This document shows, piece by piece, positions 35,043 through 44,386 of a stretch of DNA of 64,000 nt. Below the pieces are notes generated by a model. The model did not search any database. It was not told the DNA's origin and saw only the letters and a program-made list of their open reading frames with translations. Each line of letters opens with the position of its first letter. Within the stretch, counting starts at the first letter, position 1. Source of the stretch: Rickettsiales bacterium UBA4270 (GTDB lineage: Bacteria > Pseudomonadota > Alphaproteobacteria > Rickettsiales > Deianiraeaceae); contig DGWA01000004.1 of assembly GCA_002395105.1 (NCBI GenBank), positions 37,643-101,642 on the forward strand, in the 5' to 3' direction. Made by a program: the position numbers and the translations under genes.

Positions 35043-35867
35043 TTAAAATTTCTTAATTAATTCATCTAATTGTTTAAGTTGTATTAATAATTTTTCTGTC
35101 ATTTCAAAATTCAAAGAATTCTGTCCATCACTAAAAGCATTATCAGGATCGTTATGAACTTCACAAAACACACCAGCAATTGGTCTACTCGATATCGCAG
35201 CACGAGCTAAAATTGGTGCCATTAATCTATTTCCGCCAGTTATCCCACTTAAACCATTTGGTATTTGAACTGCGTGTGTTGCATCAATAATTACAGGTTT
35301 TTTTGTTTGTGCCATTATTTCTAGACCACACATATCAACAACTAATCCATTATAACCAAATGTTGTCCCGCGCTCTGTTAACATTATATTCTTATTACCA
35401 AAATATTCTATTTTTTCTATTATTTTAGACATTCCACTTGGTGCTAAAAATTGCCCTTTTTTTACATTTATAGCTTTTTTTGTTTTCGATGCAGCTTCCA
35501 ATAAATCAGTTTGTCGACATAAAAAAGCTGGAATTTGTAATATATCAACAACATCTGCGACAATAGAACATTGATCTGGTAAATGAACGTCCGTTATTAT
35601 CGGACAGTTAAATGTTTTCTTTATTTTATCAAAAACAGCAATCGATTTTTCCAATCCTATGCCTCTTTTTGACATAATACTTGTGCGATTTGCTTTATCA
35701 AACGAAGCTTTAAACACATACGGAATACCAAGTTTAGAAGTTAAATTAACTAAAAAATCTGCAATCATTAAAGCATTGTCTTTACTCTCAATCTGACAAG
35801 GACCTCCTATAAAAACAAACTGTAGATTATTTGAAAATTTAACATCTCCAACACTTACGATATCCAT
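35043..35867 (-). CDS. kdsA: 3-deoxy-D-manno-octulosonate 8-phosphate synthase
   Basis: KdsA condenses arabinose 5-phosphate and phosphoenolpyruvate into Kdo 8-phosphate for the LPS core. The product has FIGGPCQIESKDNALMIA, FKASFDKANRTS, KRGIGLEKSIAVFDKI, TDVHLPDQC, NVKKGQFLAPSGMS, and ERGTTFGYNGLVVDM, all family marks. The 274-residue length is standard. With waaA nearby it shows that Kdo-containing LPS is made. It follows pnp with a 12-base gap. Confidence 0.97.
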   Translation of the reverse strand: MDIVSVGDVKFSNNLQFVFIGGPCQIESKDNALMIADFLVNLTSKLGIPYVFKASFDKANRTSIMSKRGIGLEKSIAVFDKIKKTFNCPIITDVHLPDQCSIVADVVDILQIPAFLCRQTDLLEAASKTKKAINVKKGQFLAPSGMSKIIEKIEYFGNKNIMLTERGTTFGYNGLVVDMCGLEIMAQTKKPVIIDATHAVQIPNGLSGITGGNRLMAPILARAAISSRPIAGVFCEVHNDPDNAFSDGQNSLNFEMTEKLLIQLKQLDELIKKF

Positions 35868-35879
35868 AAACTACATGTA

Positions 35880-38243
35880 TTATTTATGTTTTTTAAAAAT
35901 CGAAAGTAAACCACTACTTTTCTTCTTAGATACTTTTCTACTATTCATATTCACACTCTGTTTCGAAGATTTAAAATTTTTGCTATGTTTTTTTTGATTA
36001 AAACTACCTCTTACACTACTTTTATTCGCATTAAAACTTCTTTTTTTTGGTTCTTCTTGTTTGTATTCTCCGTTTGAAATATCCTCACCTGTTTCTTGAT
36101 TTACTGCTTTCAAAGAAAATTTAAATCTACCTTTGTTATCTGTGCCTATAAATTTAACTTTCACGATCTGGCCTTCTTTTATAATCATCGATGGTTCAAT
36201 ACTTTCATCTGAAAGCTCACTTACATGAACTAAACCAGTTCTATCGTATCCTACATCAACAATAGCTCCAAACGACATCACACTTTTTACAACTGCATCA
36301 AAAATACGACCAAATTCAATCTTACCAATACTAGCCTCAATCATTTCTTTTGCTATCATTAGCTCATCTTGATTGTTGGCAAATATTGTGACTTTCCCAT
36401 CTTGTGATATATCAACTTTTGCCTTAGAAGTTTCACAAATTTTCTTAATATTTACACCACCCTTTCCAATTATATCAGAAATTTTATTCTCAGAAACAAT
36501 CATGTTATAAACTTTTGGTGCATTTGTGTTCATTTCACTTCTTGGCGAAGACAAAACAGCCATCATTTTTGACATAATATGTTCACGAGCTTTTTTAGCT
36601 TTCATTAGAGCATTTCTCATTATTTCAATAGTTATACCAAATGTTTTTATATCCATTTGAAGAGCTGTAATTCCGTTGAGAGGACCTGCTACTTTAAAAT
36701 CCATATCACCTAAATGATCCTCATCTGCCATTATGTCAGTCAATACTTCATAGTCATCGCCTTCTTTTATAAGCCCCATAGCGACACCAGCTACTGGTGC
36801 TTTTAAAGGAACACCCATATCCATTAAAGCCATGCAAGAACTACAAACAGTTGCCTGAGATGTTGAACCATCTGAACTTAAAACCTCACCGACAACACGA
36901 ACCGAATATGGAAAATCTTCTTTCGATGGCATAACTGGATTTAATGCTCTGCGTGCTAAATTTCCATGTCCAAGCTCTCTACGTCCTGGTGCTTTCGGAG
37001 GAGTTGCCTCACCTGCTGAATAGCCAGGAAAATTATAATGGAGCATAAATCTATGGCTTACATCATTATCCGTTATGCTATCACATTGTTGTTCGTCTTG
37101 AATAGTTCCTAATGTTGCAACGGCCATTACTTGCGTTAACCCTCTTGAAAAAACAGCCGATCCATGTACAACTGGCAATACACCAACACGAACATCTATT
37201 TCTCTAACTTGATCAAGACTTCTTCCATCTATACGAGTTTTATCCTTCATTATTTGTCCTCTAACTATCTCCTCTTGTAATTTTTCATACATTAATTTTA
37301 TATCAACTTCGTTTAATTCAACTGGTTCATTGTTTTGAAAAACTAATTCTTCGCATTTACAATCATCTTGACAACTCTCACAACAACAATCATCGCAAAG
37401 CAATTCATCTTTTAAAGAACCATATATTTCATCTAAAACTTTATGTCTTTGATGTTTATCTTGCATCTTAAATGCCTCAACAACATTATCTTTTGATAAT
37501 TTTTTTATTTTAGCATAAAGTTTATCACGATTTCTTGGATAAAATACAACAGCAGGAGCTTTATTTACTTTTTTCACAAAAGCACTAATTTGCTCAACAG
37601 ATTTATTTATCGCTTCTTGTCCAACTTTAATTGCTTCAAGCATTTCATCTTCGGTTAAAATTTGAGCTTCAGACTCAACCATCAAAACTGCATCAGTTGT
37701 TCCAGCAACAACTAAATCTAATTTACTATTTGCAAGTTCCTCTATTGTTGGATTTACAACATATTTACAATCTATATAAGCAACTCTACAACCACTAATT
37801 ATACCTTGCGTAGGTAAGCCAGCAACGGCAACAGCGGCTGATGCTCCAACTAAAGCAACCATATCTGGTTCTGTTTTTCCATCATATGAAAGTAATGTGC
37901 ATATTATCTGCGTATTTCTATAATAACCATCAACAAAAATTGGACGTATTGGTCTATCAATTAATCTTGAAATCAAAATCTCACGTTCACTTTGTTTGCT
38001 TTCACGTTTAAAAAAACCACTTGGTATTTTCCCACATGCATATGCTTTTTCAATATAATTAACAGTTAATGGAAAAAAATCAACATCTGGACTATCTTCC
38101 TTTGCCGTACATACTACACATAAAACCGAAGTTCCACCACAACGTGCCAAAACTGAACCATCGGCTTGATTAGCCATAAAACCTGTTTCTAATATGATAA
38201 CAGAATTACCAATATTAATATCACTAGTAAATGTTGTAAACAT
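35880..38243 (-). CDS. pnp: Polyribonucleotide nucleotidyltransferase (PNPase)
   Basis: PNPase degrades RNA phosphorolytically. The 787-residue product has two RNase PH domains (the first with IEKAYACGKIPSGFFKRE, the second with LTQVMAVATLGT and APGRRELGHGNLARRAL), then a KH domain with IIGKGGVNIKKI and an S1 domain with AIVDVGYDRTGLVHVSEL. A notable insert near residues 275-300 has seven Cys in about 15 residues, between the first PH domain and the helical linker, where most PNPases have none. The long basic C-terminal tail (KKRSFNANKSS onward) is common. No rpsO upstream. Confidence 0.97.
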   Translation of the reverse strand: MFTTFTSDINIGNSVIILETGFMANQADGSVLARCGGTSVLCVVCTAKEDSPDVDFFPLTVNYIEKAYACGKIPSGFFKRESKQSEREILISRLIDRPIRPIFVDGYYRNTQIICTLLSYDGKTEPDMVALVGASAAVAVAGLPTQGIISGCRVAYIDCKYVVNPTIEELANSKLDLVVAGTTDAVLMVESEAQILTEDEMLEAIKVGQEAINKSVEQISAFVKKVNKAPAVVFYPRNRDKLYAKIKKLSKDNVVEAFKMQDKHQRHKVLDEIYGSLKDELLCDDCCCESCQDDCKCEELVFQNNEPVELNEVDIKLMYEKLQEEIVRGQIMKDKTRIDGRSLDQVREIDVRVGVLPVVHGSAVFSRGLTQVMAVATLGTIQDEQQCDSITDNDVSHRFMLHYNFPGYSAGEATPPKAPGRRELGHGNLARRALNPVMPSKEDFPYSVRVVGEVLSSDGSTSQATVCSSCMALMDMGVPLKAPVAGVAMGLIKEGDDYEVLTDIMADEDHLGDMDFKVAGPLNGITALQMDIKTFGITIEIMRNALMKAKKAREHIMSKMMAVLSSPRSEMNTNAPKVYNMIVSENKISDIIGKGGVNIKKICETSKAKVDISQDGKVTIFANNQDELMIAKEMIEASIGKIEFGRIFDAVVKSVMSFGAIVDVGYDRTGLVHVSELSDESIEPSMIIKEGQIVKVKFIGTDNKGRFKFSLKAVNQETGEDISNGEYKQEEPKKRSFNANKSSVRGSFNQKKHSKNFKSSKQSVNMNSRKVSKKKSSGLLSIFKKHK

Positions 38244-38361
38244 AAAATAAAAATATCAAAAACTTTCCTTATAATTTCAATATTCTATTAAAGGTTAAAA
38301 AATAAATTGCAAGGTTAATATTTTACTTGAAAGATATTTTTATATCATCTTTACTGATATT

Positions 38362-39645
38362 ATGTTAGCTCACATTATAACATATTTTAGAGTAAAAAAA
38401 AATAAAGAAGATCCAACGAGAATAAATGAAAAATTTGGAATAGCGAGCAATGAAGCTTTAAAAAAATTGGAAAAATACAAACAATTTTGCAAAAAAAATA
38501 AAACAAAGAATAAAATTGCATGGATACATGCAGTGAGTGTCGGAGAAAGTTTATCTGTAATTGAATTTGTTAATAAAATTAGCAAAAAAGGATATTTTAT
38601 CGTATTTACAACCACAACAATTACAGCAGCAAGAATAATAAATGACAAACTACCAGAAAACTCAATTCATCAGTATAGTGCATTTCAAACAACAAGATAT
38701 TTAAAAAGATTTTTAAAATTTTGGCAACCAAAGATTGTTTTCTTTACGGAAAGTGAGATTTTTCCATCATTAATAAACATCTTACACAAAGATAAAATTC
38801 CATTTTATTTACTAAATGCACGTTTGTCGGAAAAAAGTTTTAAACTATGGAAAATAGTAAAATTTTATATAAAACCTTTGTTGAAAAAATATTCATTTAT
38901 CTTTCCTCTAAGTGAACAAGAACAGGAAAAATTTAAAATTTTAAGCAATAATCAAGCAAAAATCAAATATTTTGGAAATTTAAAATTTGACGCAGCTATA
39001 TCAAGCAAAAATATTATCGAAAAAAACTTCAATAATAAAAACAACAATAAAATTGTAAAATGTAATTTATTATCAAAACTATTTAATGACAAAACAATTA
39101 TTGTTTTTGGTTCAATTCACAAAGAAGAATACGATTATATTTTGAAACAATATTTAGAAATAACTAAAAAAAATAATTGCATTGGTATTATAGTTCCAAG
39201 ATATATTGAAGAAAGTGAAAAGCTAAAAAAACAAGCATTAAATATTGGGCTAAAACCAATTTATATTGATGACTTAACTAAACAAACAAAAAACAAAAAC
39301 TTAGTGATAATAAATAAAATGGATATGTTAAAATATCTGTATAAAATATGTGATGTAGCAGTTATATGTGGAAGTTTTGCGCATGGCATAGGTGGACATA
39401 ATCCAATTGAAAGTATAGTTATGTATAAACCAACCTTTATTGGCTCATATTGTCATAAAACTCAGGATTTAATTGATTATCTAAAAAAAAATGAGGTAAT
39501 AATACAAACAATGAATTTGTATAACGAAATATTACTGCATTTAACAAATAAAAATAAAAAAATGAAACTAAAAAAAAATATACAAAATCTCATTAAAAAT
39601 CACAAAAATGTATCTGATAAAATATTAAATTTAATAAAAATATAA
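38362..39645 (+). CDS. waaA: Kdo transferase WaaA
   Basis: WaaA adds Kdo to lipid A in the inner membrane. The product has the N-terminal basic stretch up to RINEKFGIA, then WIHAVSVGESLSVIEF with the catalytic Glu region, FFTESEIFPSLINIL, PFYLLNARLSEKSF, FGNLKFD, IVFGSIHKEEY, and GSFAHGIGGHNPIES. The 427-residue length is normal. It is divergent to pnp and ends at a bidirectional hairpin. Confidence 0.94.
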   Translation: MLAHIITYFRVKKNKEDPTRINEKFGIASNEALKKLEKYKQFCKKNKTKNKIAWIHAVSVGESLSVIEFVNKISKKGYFIVFTTTTITAARIINDKLPENSIHQYSAFQTTRYLKRFLKFWQPKIVFFTESEIFPSLINILHKDKIPFYLLNARLSEKSFKLWKIVKFYIKPLLKKYSFIFPLSEQEQEKFKILSNNQAKIKYFGNLKFDAAISSKNIIEKNFNNKNNNKIVKCNLLSKLFNDKTIIVFGSIHKEEYDYILKQYLEITKKNNCIGIIVPRYIEESEKLKKQALNIGLKPIYIDDLTKQTKNKNLVIINKMDMLKYLYKICDVAVICGSFAHGIGGHNPIESIVMYKPTFIGSYCHKTQDLIDYLKKNEVIIQTMNLYNEILLHLTNKNKKMKLKKNIQNLIKNHKNVSDKILNLIKI

Positions 39646-39646
39646 A

Positions 39647-39682
39647 GCAATAAAGATAAACGCTTAATTTATCATTTATTGC
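39647..39682. terminator. Hairpin terminator between convergent genes
   Basis: GCAATAAAGATAAA (39647-39660) pairs with TTTATCATTTATTGC (39668-39682), giving a 14-bp stem with one bulged A and a 7-base loop. On the plus strand TATATATTTTTTT follows, as in an intrinsic terminator. It begins 2 bases after the waaA stop and lies between waaA and the convergent barrel gene, so it may serve both. Confidence 0.7.
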
Positions 39683-39697
39683 CTATATATTTTTTTA

Positions 39698-40399
39698 TTA
39701 AAATAACTCAACACCTGCTTTTAGCAAAAAACTATGTGTGTTCTGTTTAGCATTCCCGCCAAGGAGTTCGTAATTACCATAATTAACAATACCATAACGA
39801 TATTCAAAGCCAACAACCACTCTATTAACAATTAAATCTATTCCAGCTCCAACTGTCTTGCCTACCTTCTTTTTACTGATATTTCGTTCAATTGATTGCC
39901 AATCTCTATTCTCAACATGATATTTCATCTGCGTAATGTTCAATCCCGCCAATGCATATGGTTCAATTGCAACATTTTTAGAAAAATTAATTCTTGAACC
40001 AAGTTTCAAATTAGATCTAAAAAACTCATTAAATTTAAGATTATAAGCAACAGTTCCTTTTATATTGTAAGAAATAGCTTCTTTTCCTATCACGGCAAGT
40101 CTACCTTGTGCTTCAACACCAATAAATGGATTAAAATACTTATGCAACCTGAGATATAAATTTCCACCAAGACTAATAACTGGTGCAAAATTAAATTTAT
40201 TTATTTGCTCAGAATATGTAGAAGCGCCACCAATATAACGTATATTGCTAATAATATTCCCTGAATTTTCTACATATTTTTGCATTTCGTAACCAACGCC
40301 AACTTTAACCTTAGCAAAAATTTTACTTTCTTTAGCAAAAGAAACATTACTACTCGCCGCAATAGCAGCACATAAACTACATAAAATAACTTTTTTCAT
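39698..40399 (-). CDS. Outer-membrane beta-barrel protein
   Basis: The product (about 233 residues) has a signal peptide (KKVILCSLCAAIAASSNVSFA) and then barrel-type strands such as KVKVGVGYEMQKYV, GGNLYLRLHKYFNPFIGVEAQ and VAIEPYALAGLNITQ, ending AGVELF with a terminal Phe. It resembles the small OmpA-like/opacity barrels. Another barrel of similar size and style is at 49119-49808. The start at 40399 is chosen because a longer frame would place 13 extra hydrophobic residues ahead of the signal peptide. Confidence 0.82.
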   Translation of the reverse strand: MKKVILCSLCAAIAASSNVSFAKESKIFAKVKVGVGYEMQKYVENSGNIISNIRYIGGASTYSEQINKFNFAPVISLGGNLYLRLHKYFNPFIGVEAQGRLAVIGKEAISYNIKGTVAYNLKFNEFFRSNLKLGSRINFSKNVAIEPYALAGLNITQMKYHVENRDWQSIERNISKKKVGKTVGAGIDLIVNRVVVGFEYRYGIVNYGNYELLGGNAKQNTHSFLLKAGVELF

Positions 40400-40423
40400 A
40401 AAAAAACTAACATATATGTATAT

Positions 40424-40429
40424 ATTATA
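40424..40429 (-). promoter_or_regulatory. Consensus -10 box before the barrel gene
   Basis: On the minus strand TATAAT (40429-40424) is a perfect -10 box, placed 25 bases ahead of the ATG at 40399. No good -35 box lies 16-18 bases further upstream, where the sequence is TCATAT-like. The site is plausible but unproven. Confidence 0.4.
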
Positions 40430-40502
40430 CAAATACAATAACGCAATATGATTTTGATATTTTTTTACAAAATTTAATAAAATTTTTCTTGCTTTGATAA
40501 CA

Positions 40503-41282
40503 TTATTTAATTTCTACATTATTGTTTCTAATAACTTCTTTTGCAAGATTAATATAGGCTCTTGATCCAGAACAATTTATATCATGAACTATTACTGGTT
40601 TTCCATGAGATGGAGCTTCAGAAACTCTTACGTTTCTTGGTATAACTGTCTTGTAAACCTTATCTTTTAAAAAATTACGAACATCTGTTTCGACCTGTAA
40701 AGTTAACTTATTTCGTGCATCATACATTGTTAGTAATAAACCTTCTATTTCAAGATTTTTATTCAGACCTTTTTTTATTTCTTTATAAGTTCTAAGCAAA
40801 TGCGACAATCCTTCAAGGGCAAAAAATTCACACTGAATTGGTATCAGAATTGTATCAGAAACACACATTGCGTTTATTGTCAACATTCCCAACGACGGAG
40901 GACAATCTATAAAAACAAAATCATACTGCTTGATCTCATTTATTATTTTATTTTTTAAACAAAATTGCTTATCTTTTGTCTTAAATAATTCTATTTCAGC
41001 ACCAGCTAAATCCATTGTGGCTGGAACTAAATGTAAACCTTCAACATTTGTTTCATAAGTACAATCATCAAGAGAAAGTGAATTATCAAGCATAAGTTGA
41101 TAAACGCTTCTTTCGCGTTCATTTTTATCAATACCAAAACCGGTACTTGCATTTCCTTGTGGGTCCATGTCTATAACTAAAATTCTCTGTTTTATTGCAG
41201 CGAGCGATGTTGCTAAATTGATAACAGTCGTTGTTTTTCCAACGCCTCCTTTTTGATTAACAACGGAAATAACTTTTGTCAT
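40503..41282 (-). CDS. parA: Chromosome-partition ATPase ParA/Soj
   Basis: ParA is a DNA-binding ATPase that segregates chromosomes. The product has the deviant Walker A motif NQKGGVGKTTTVINLA at residues 8-23, IDMDPQGNASTGFG, FVFIDCPPSLGML, and PRNVRVSEAPSHGKP. The 259-residue length is that of chromosomal Soj. parB, usually adjacent, is not in the window, so the two are separated or parB is lost. Confidence 0.95.
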   Translation of the reverse strand: MTKVISVVNQKGGVGKTTTVINLATSLAAIKQRILVIDMDPQGNASTGFGIDKNERERSVYQLMLDNSLSLDDCTYETNVEGLHLVPATMDLAGAEIELFKTKDKQFCLKNKIINEIKQYDFVFIDCPPSLGMLTINAMCVSDTILIPIQCEFFALEGLSHLLRTYKEIKKGLNKNLEIEGLLLTMYDARNKLTLQVETDVRNFLKDKVYKTVIPRNVRVSEAPSHGKPVIVHDINCSGSRAYINLAKEVIRNNNVEIK

Positions 41283-41379
41283 TAATAAATAAATTAAGTA
41301 TTTTTTATAAAAAGCAAATATTAAGGTTGATGAGTTTTTTTTGTTGAAAATAAATTTATATCGATGAAGTTATTACGGT

Positions 41380-42219
41380 ATGTTAAATTTTAGTGAAAAA
41401 GACATTAGAAATGTTTTTGCTAAAAAACAAGGAAATCAACTTTATAATGGCAATAATATTGATATTTTACAATCATTATATGACAAAAACGGCGAGTTTG
41501 TTGATATGATTTTTGCCGATCCGCCATATTTTTTGTCAAACGATGGATTTACTTGTCAAAATGGAAGAATGGTAAAAGTTAATAAAGGCGAATGGGATAA
41601 AAGCAAAGGCGCAGATGAAAATCATAAATATAATATTGCTTGGCTTTCTGCTTGTCAAAATGTTCTGAAAAAAGATGGAACAATTTGGATTTCAGGCACG
41701 CAACATAACATTTTTGATATTGGCTTTGCCCTGCAACAACTTGGATTTAAAATTTTGAATATGATAACTTGGGAAAAACCAAACCCTGCTCCAAATTTGT
41801 CGTGCAGATATTTTACACATTCAACGGAATTGCTAATTTGGGCTAGCAAAAATGAAAAATCAAAACACACATTTAATTATGATTTAATGCGACAACAAAA
41901 TGGAGGAAAACAAATGAAATCTGTTTGGAGTTTTACAGCGCCAAAAAATAATGAAAAAACTTTTGGAAAACATCCAACACAAAAACCGATTGACTTGTTA
42001 AATAGAATTATAAAAGCGTCTACAAACAAAGGAGATGTTGTTTTAGACCCATTTTTAGGTAGCGGAACAACCGCTGTTTCTTGTATTTTGAATAATCGCA
42101 AATACATTGGAATTGAAAAAGAAAAAGAGTATCTTGAACTTGCGGAAAAAAGAATTGAGGATGCTAAAATAAAGTTGAAAAGTGGATTATTTTATAATGG
42201 AGCGCAAAGAAGGATTTAA
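41380..42219 (+). CDS. Type II DNA methyltransferase, DpnA-like
   Basis: The product transfers a methyl group from S-adenosylmethionine to adenine (or N4-cytosine). It has the catalytic DPPY in MIFADPPYFLSNDGF early and the SAM-binding DPFLGSGTTAVSC late, the beta-class order. Segments WDKSKG, NLSCRYFTHSTELLIWA and GKHPTQKPIDLLNRII closely resemble what I recall of M.DpnA, which acts on GATC, but specificity is inferred. A CcrM-like role is less likely because no extra C-terminal domain exists. It overlaps the next gene, a nuclease, so the two form a restriction-modification cassette. Confidence 0.88.
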   Translation: MLNFSEKDIRNVFAKKQGNQLYNGNNIDILQSLYDKNGEFVDMIFADPPYFLSNDGFTCQNGRMVKVNKGEWDKSKGADENHKYNIAWLSACQNVLKKDGTIWISGTQHNIFDIGFALQQLGFKILNMITWEKPNPAPNLSCRYFTHSTELLIWASKNEKSKHTFNYDLMRQQNGGKQMKSVWSFTAPKNNEKTFGKHPTQKPIDLLNRIIKASTNKGDVVLDPFLGSGTTAVSCILNNRKYIGIEKEKEYLELAEKRIEDAKIKLKSGLFYNGAQRRI

Positions 42220-42802
42220 AAAATTAAAACTTTTAATCGGCAAAGATATAAGACAACTTGTGGATAAATATGGAGTTAGTTTTGAAGCAAATGGACACAT
42301 AAATAAAGGTTGGTTCGGGCACACTTTGGAACATTATTTAGGATTACCAACAAATTCATCACAAAGTCCAAATTTTGGTTCTTGGGAGTTAAAAAGTATT
42401 CCTATGAAAAAACTTTCAAATGGAAAAATTGTTCCAAAAGAGACAATGGCAATTACAATGATTGATCCTTACGAAGTTTTGCAAAAAGATTTTTATAGTA
42501 GTCATTTATATTCAAAACTTTGTAAAATGGTTGTTGTGAGTAGTTTATTTGTAAATAAACAAGAAACAAGCAGAATTTTACTTGATGTGAAAGAGTTTGA
42601 TTTAACAAACAAAGAATTGCTGAAAGATATTGAAAACGATTACAATATAGTAAAAGAAACTATCAAAACAAAAGGATTTGAATTTTTAACTGGCAAAATG
42701 GGTAAATATATCCAACCAAGAACAAAAGGCGCTGGTCATGGAAGTACAAGCAGAGCTTTTTATGCAAGGAAAAATTTAATTAGTATTATTTTTAATTCGT
42801 GA
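42197..42802 (+). CDS. Candidate MutH/MvaI-type restriction endonuclease
   Basis: The product (about 201 residues) resembles MutH/Sau3AI and MvaI/BcnI nucleases: GWFGHTLEHYLGLPTNSSQ, then SPNFGSWELKSIPM with E-x-K (a PD-(D/E)xK core), KETMAITMIDPYEV, and a C-terminal LTGKMGKYIQPRTKGAGHG that recalls the MutH LQ-x-R-x-K segment. The expected first metal-binding Asp is an Asn here. Its start overlaps the methyltransferase gene by 23 bases; a GTG at 42182 is an alternative. It most likely cuts the site protected by the methyltransferase, if active. Confidence 0.72.
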   Translation: MERKEGFKKLKLLIGKDIRQLVDKYGVSFEANGHINKGWFGHTLEHYLGLPTNSSQSPNFGSWELKSIPMKKLSNGKIVPKETMAITMIDPYEVLQKDFYSSHLYSKLCKMVVVSSLFVNKQETSRILLDVKEFDLTNKELLKDIENDYNIVKETIKTKGFEFLTGKMGKYIQPRTKGAGHGSTSRAFYARKNLISIIFNS

Positions 42803-42881
42803 TATTAGTTAATGTGATAAAAAAATATTTTAATAAAACAAACTGAAAATTAAAGTAACAACAAACACCAACCTGTTAAAT

Positions 42882-44285
42882 CTACACAACAATTTCGCAA
42901 CACAACACATTGGCACCAACGCTTATAATTTTAACTGGCAGTAATTTTCCAAGGAAAGATTTTTTTTCTTTTATTGAACTGCAATTATACACAACAAGAT
43001 GCATAAATTCATCTCTACCGCAAACTTGTAGTTTATCTTGCATATTAATTTTATCAAACAGAACATTTACAATTTTACCTTTCAAAGATTTTGCAAAATC
43101 CATTCTTTGTTTTTCCAATAATTCTTGCAATTGCTCTAATCGTTTACTTGTAACATCGTCTGGAATTTGATCTTTCATTGTATTAGCTACAGTGTTTGGT
43201 CTACGTGAATACTTAAACGAAAAACATTGAGCTTTATAATTAACCTTTTCAACAAGTTTCATTGTGTCTTCAAAATCCTTATCTGTTTCACCAGGAAACC
43301 CAACAATAAAATCAGATGAAAATACAATATTTGGAACAGCTTTTCTAAATCTTTCAATTATATCAATGTAAAACTCGGCTGTATATTTTCTATTCATTCT
43401 TTTTAAAACATCATTACTGCCACTTTGAACTGGTAAGTGTAAGTATGGTGTAAGTTTTTTTTCTTCTTTATGTAAATCTATTAATTCTTGCGTGATATCG
43501 CGAGGATGCGACGTTATATATCTAATTCTCAAAATACTATCTATTTTTGCTATTTCTTCAATTAATTCTACAAGTGTCCAAGTTTTTTTGTTCTTATCTA
43601 TATATTTATAACTACTAACGTTTTGTCCAAGCAAAACAATTTCTTTTGCCCCTTGTTTTGCAACTTCTTGCGCTTCTTTCAAAATGTCCTCAGCCTTTCT
43701 CGCAAGTTCACGGCCACGAGTATTTGGAACAACACAATATGTACAAAACTTATTACATCCTTCTTGAATTGTTATATAAGCCGACACACCATTAAAATTA
43801 TTTCTCTCTTCTGCAAGAAAATCAAACTTCATGCTTGCATCAAGAGATAAATCACATAAATGAGTTTTTATTGCAATTGTATTTCCCTTTTGAATTTCAA
43901 CTGTATTAAAAACCTCTCTAACAAAATGAAGTAATTTTAAATGCGATTGAGGAGATAATAATATATCAATAGCTGGAGCCTTTGAAAACATTTTTGTTCC
44001 TTCAACTTCCGGAACACAACCCAACACAACTATAACCATATATCTACCATTTTTGCGCATTTTTTGTTTCTCAATATTTATCCTACCTATTTCGGAGTAA
44101 ATTTTATGTGTTGCTTTTTCACGTATACTGCATGTGTTCAATATAACAAGATCAGCATCATTATACATTTCAACTTTCTTCCAACCTTGTTTTTTAAGTT
44201 GCCCACATAAACGTTCGCTATCATATTCATTCATTTGACAGCCAAAAGTTTGAATATAAAATTTTTTATTATTATTCTTATACAT
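42882..44285 (-). CDS. miaB: tRNA-2-methylthio-N6-dimethylallyladenosine synthase MiaB
   Basis: MiaB is a radical-SAM enzyme that methylthiolates position 37 of tRNAs. The product has IQTFGCQMNEYDSER, the second-cluster Cys in NTCSIREKA, VVLGCVPE, and the radical-SAM motif EGCNKFCTYCVVPNTRG. HLPVQSGSNDVLKRMNR and FIVGFPGET follow, then a TRAM domain at the C-terminus. The 467-residue length is normal. It is the only gene on its strand in this area and lies between the restriction cassette and an MFS gene. Confidence 0.97.
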   Translation of the reverse strand: MYKNNNKKFYIQTFGCQMNEYDSERLCGQLKKQGWKKVEMYNDADLVILNTCSIREKATHKIYSEIGRINIEKQKMRKNGRYMVIVVLGCVPEVEGTKMFSKAPAIDILLSPQSHLKLLHFVREVFNTVEIQKGNTIAIKTHLCDLSLDASMKFDFLAEERNNFNGVSAYITIQEGCNKFCTYCVVPNTRGRELARKAEDILKEAQEVAKQGAKEIVLLGQNVSSYKYIDKNKKTWTLVELIEEIAKIDSILRIRYITSHPRDITQELIDLHKEEKKLTPYLHLPVQSGSNDVLKRMNRKYTAEFYIDIIERFRKAVPNIVFSSDFIVGFPGETDKDFEDTMKLVEKVNYKAQCFSFKYSRRPNTVANTMKDQIPDDVTSKRLEQLQELLEKQRMDFAKSLKGKIVNVLFDKINMQDKLQVCGRDEFMHLVVYNCSSIKEKKSFLGKLLPVKIISVGANVLCCEIVV

Positions 44286-44386
44286 TAAGAATTATGCTTA
44301 ATTTTCTAAATTAAAAAATTATTTGCAAGAAAATCAATGTTTATCATGTCTATAAAAACATTGACATTTATTTTTTTAATAAATAA

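Noticed and set aside
41380..42219. Reading the methyltransferase as CcrM (GANTC, cell-cycle control)
   Set aside because: It lacks the C-terminal CcrM extension, has DpnA-like segments and is paired with a nuclease gene.
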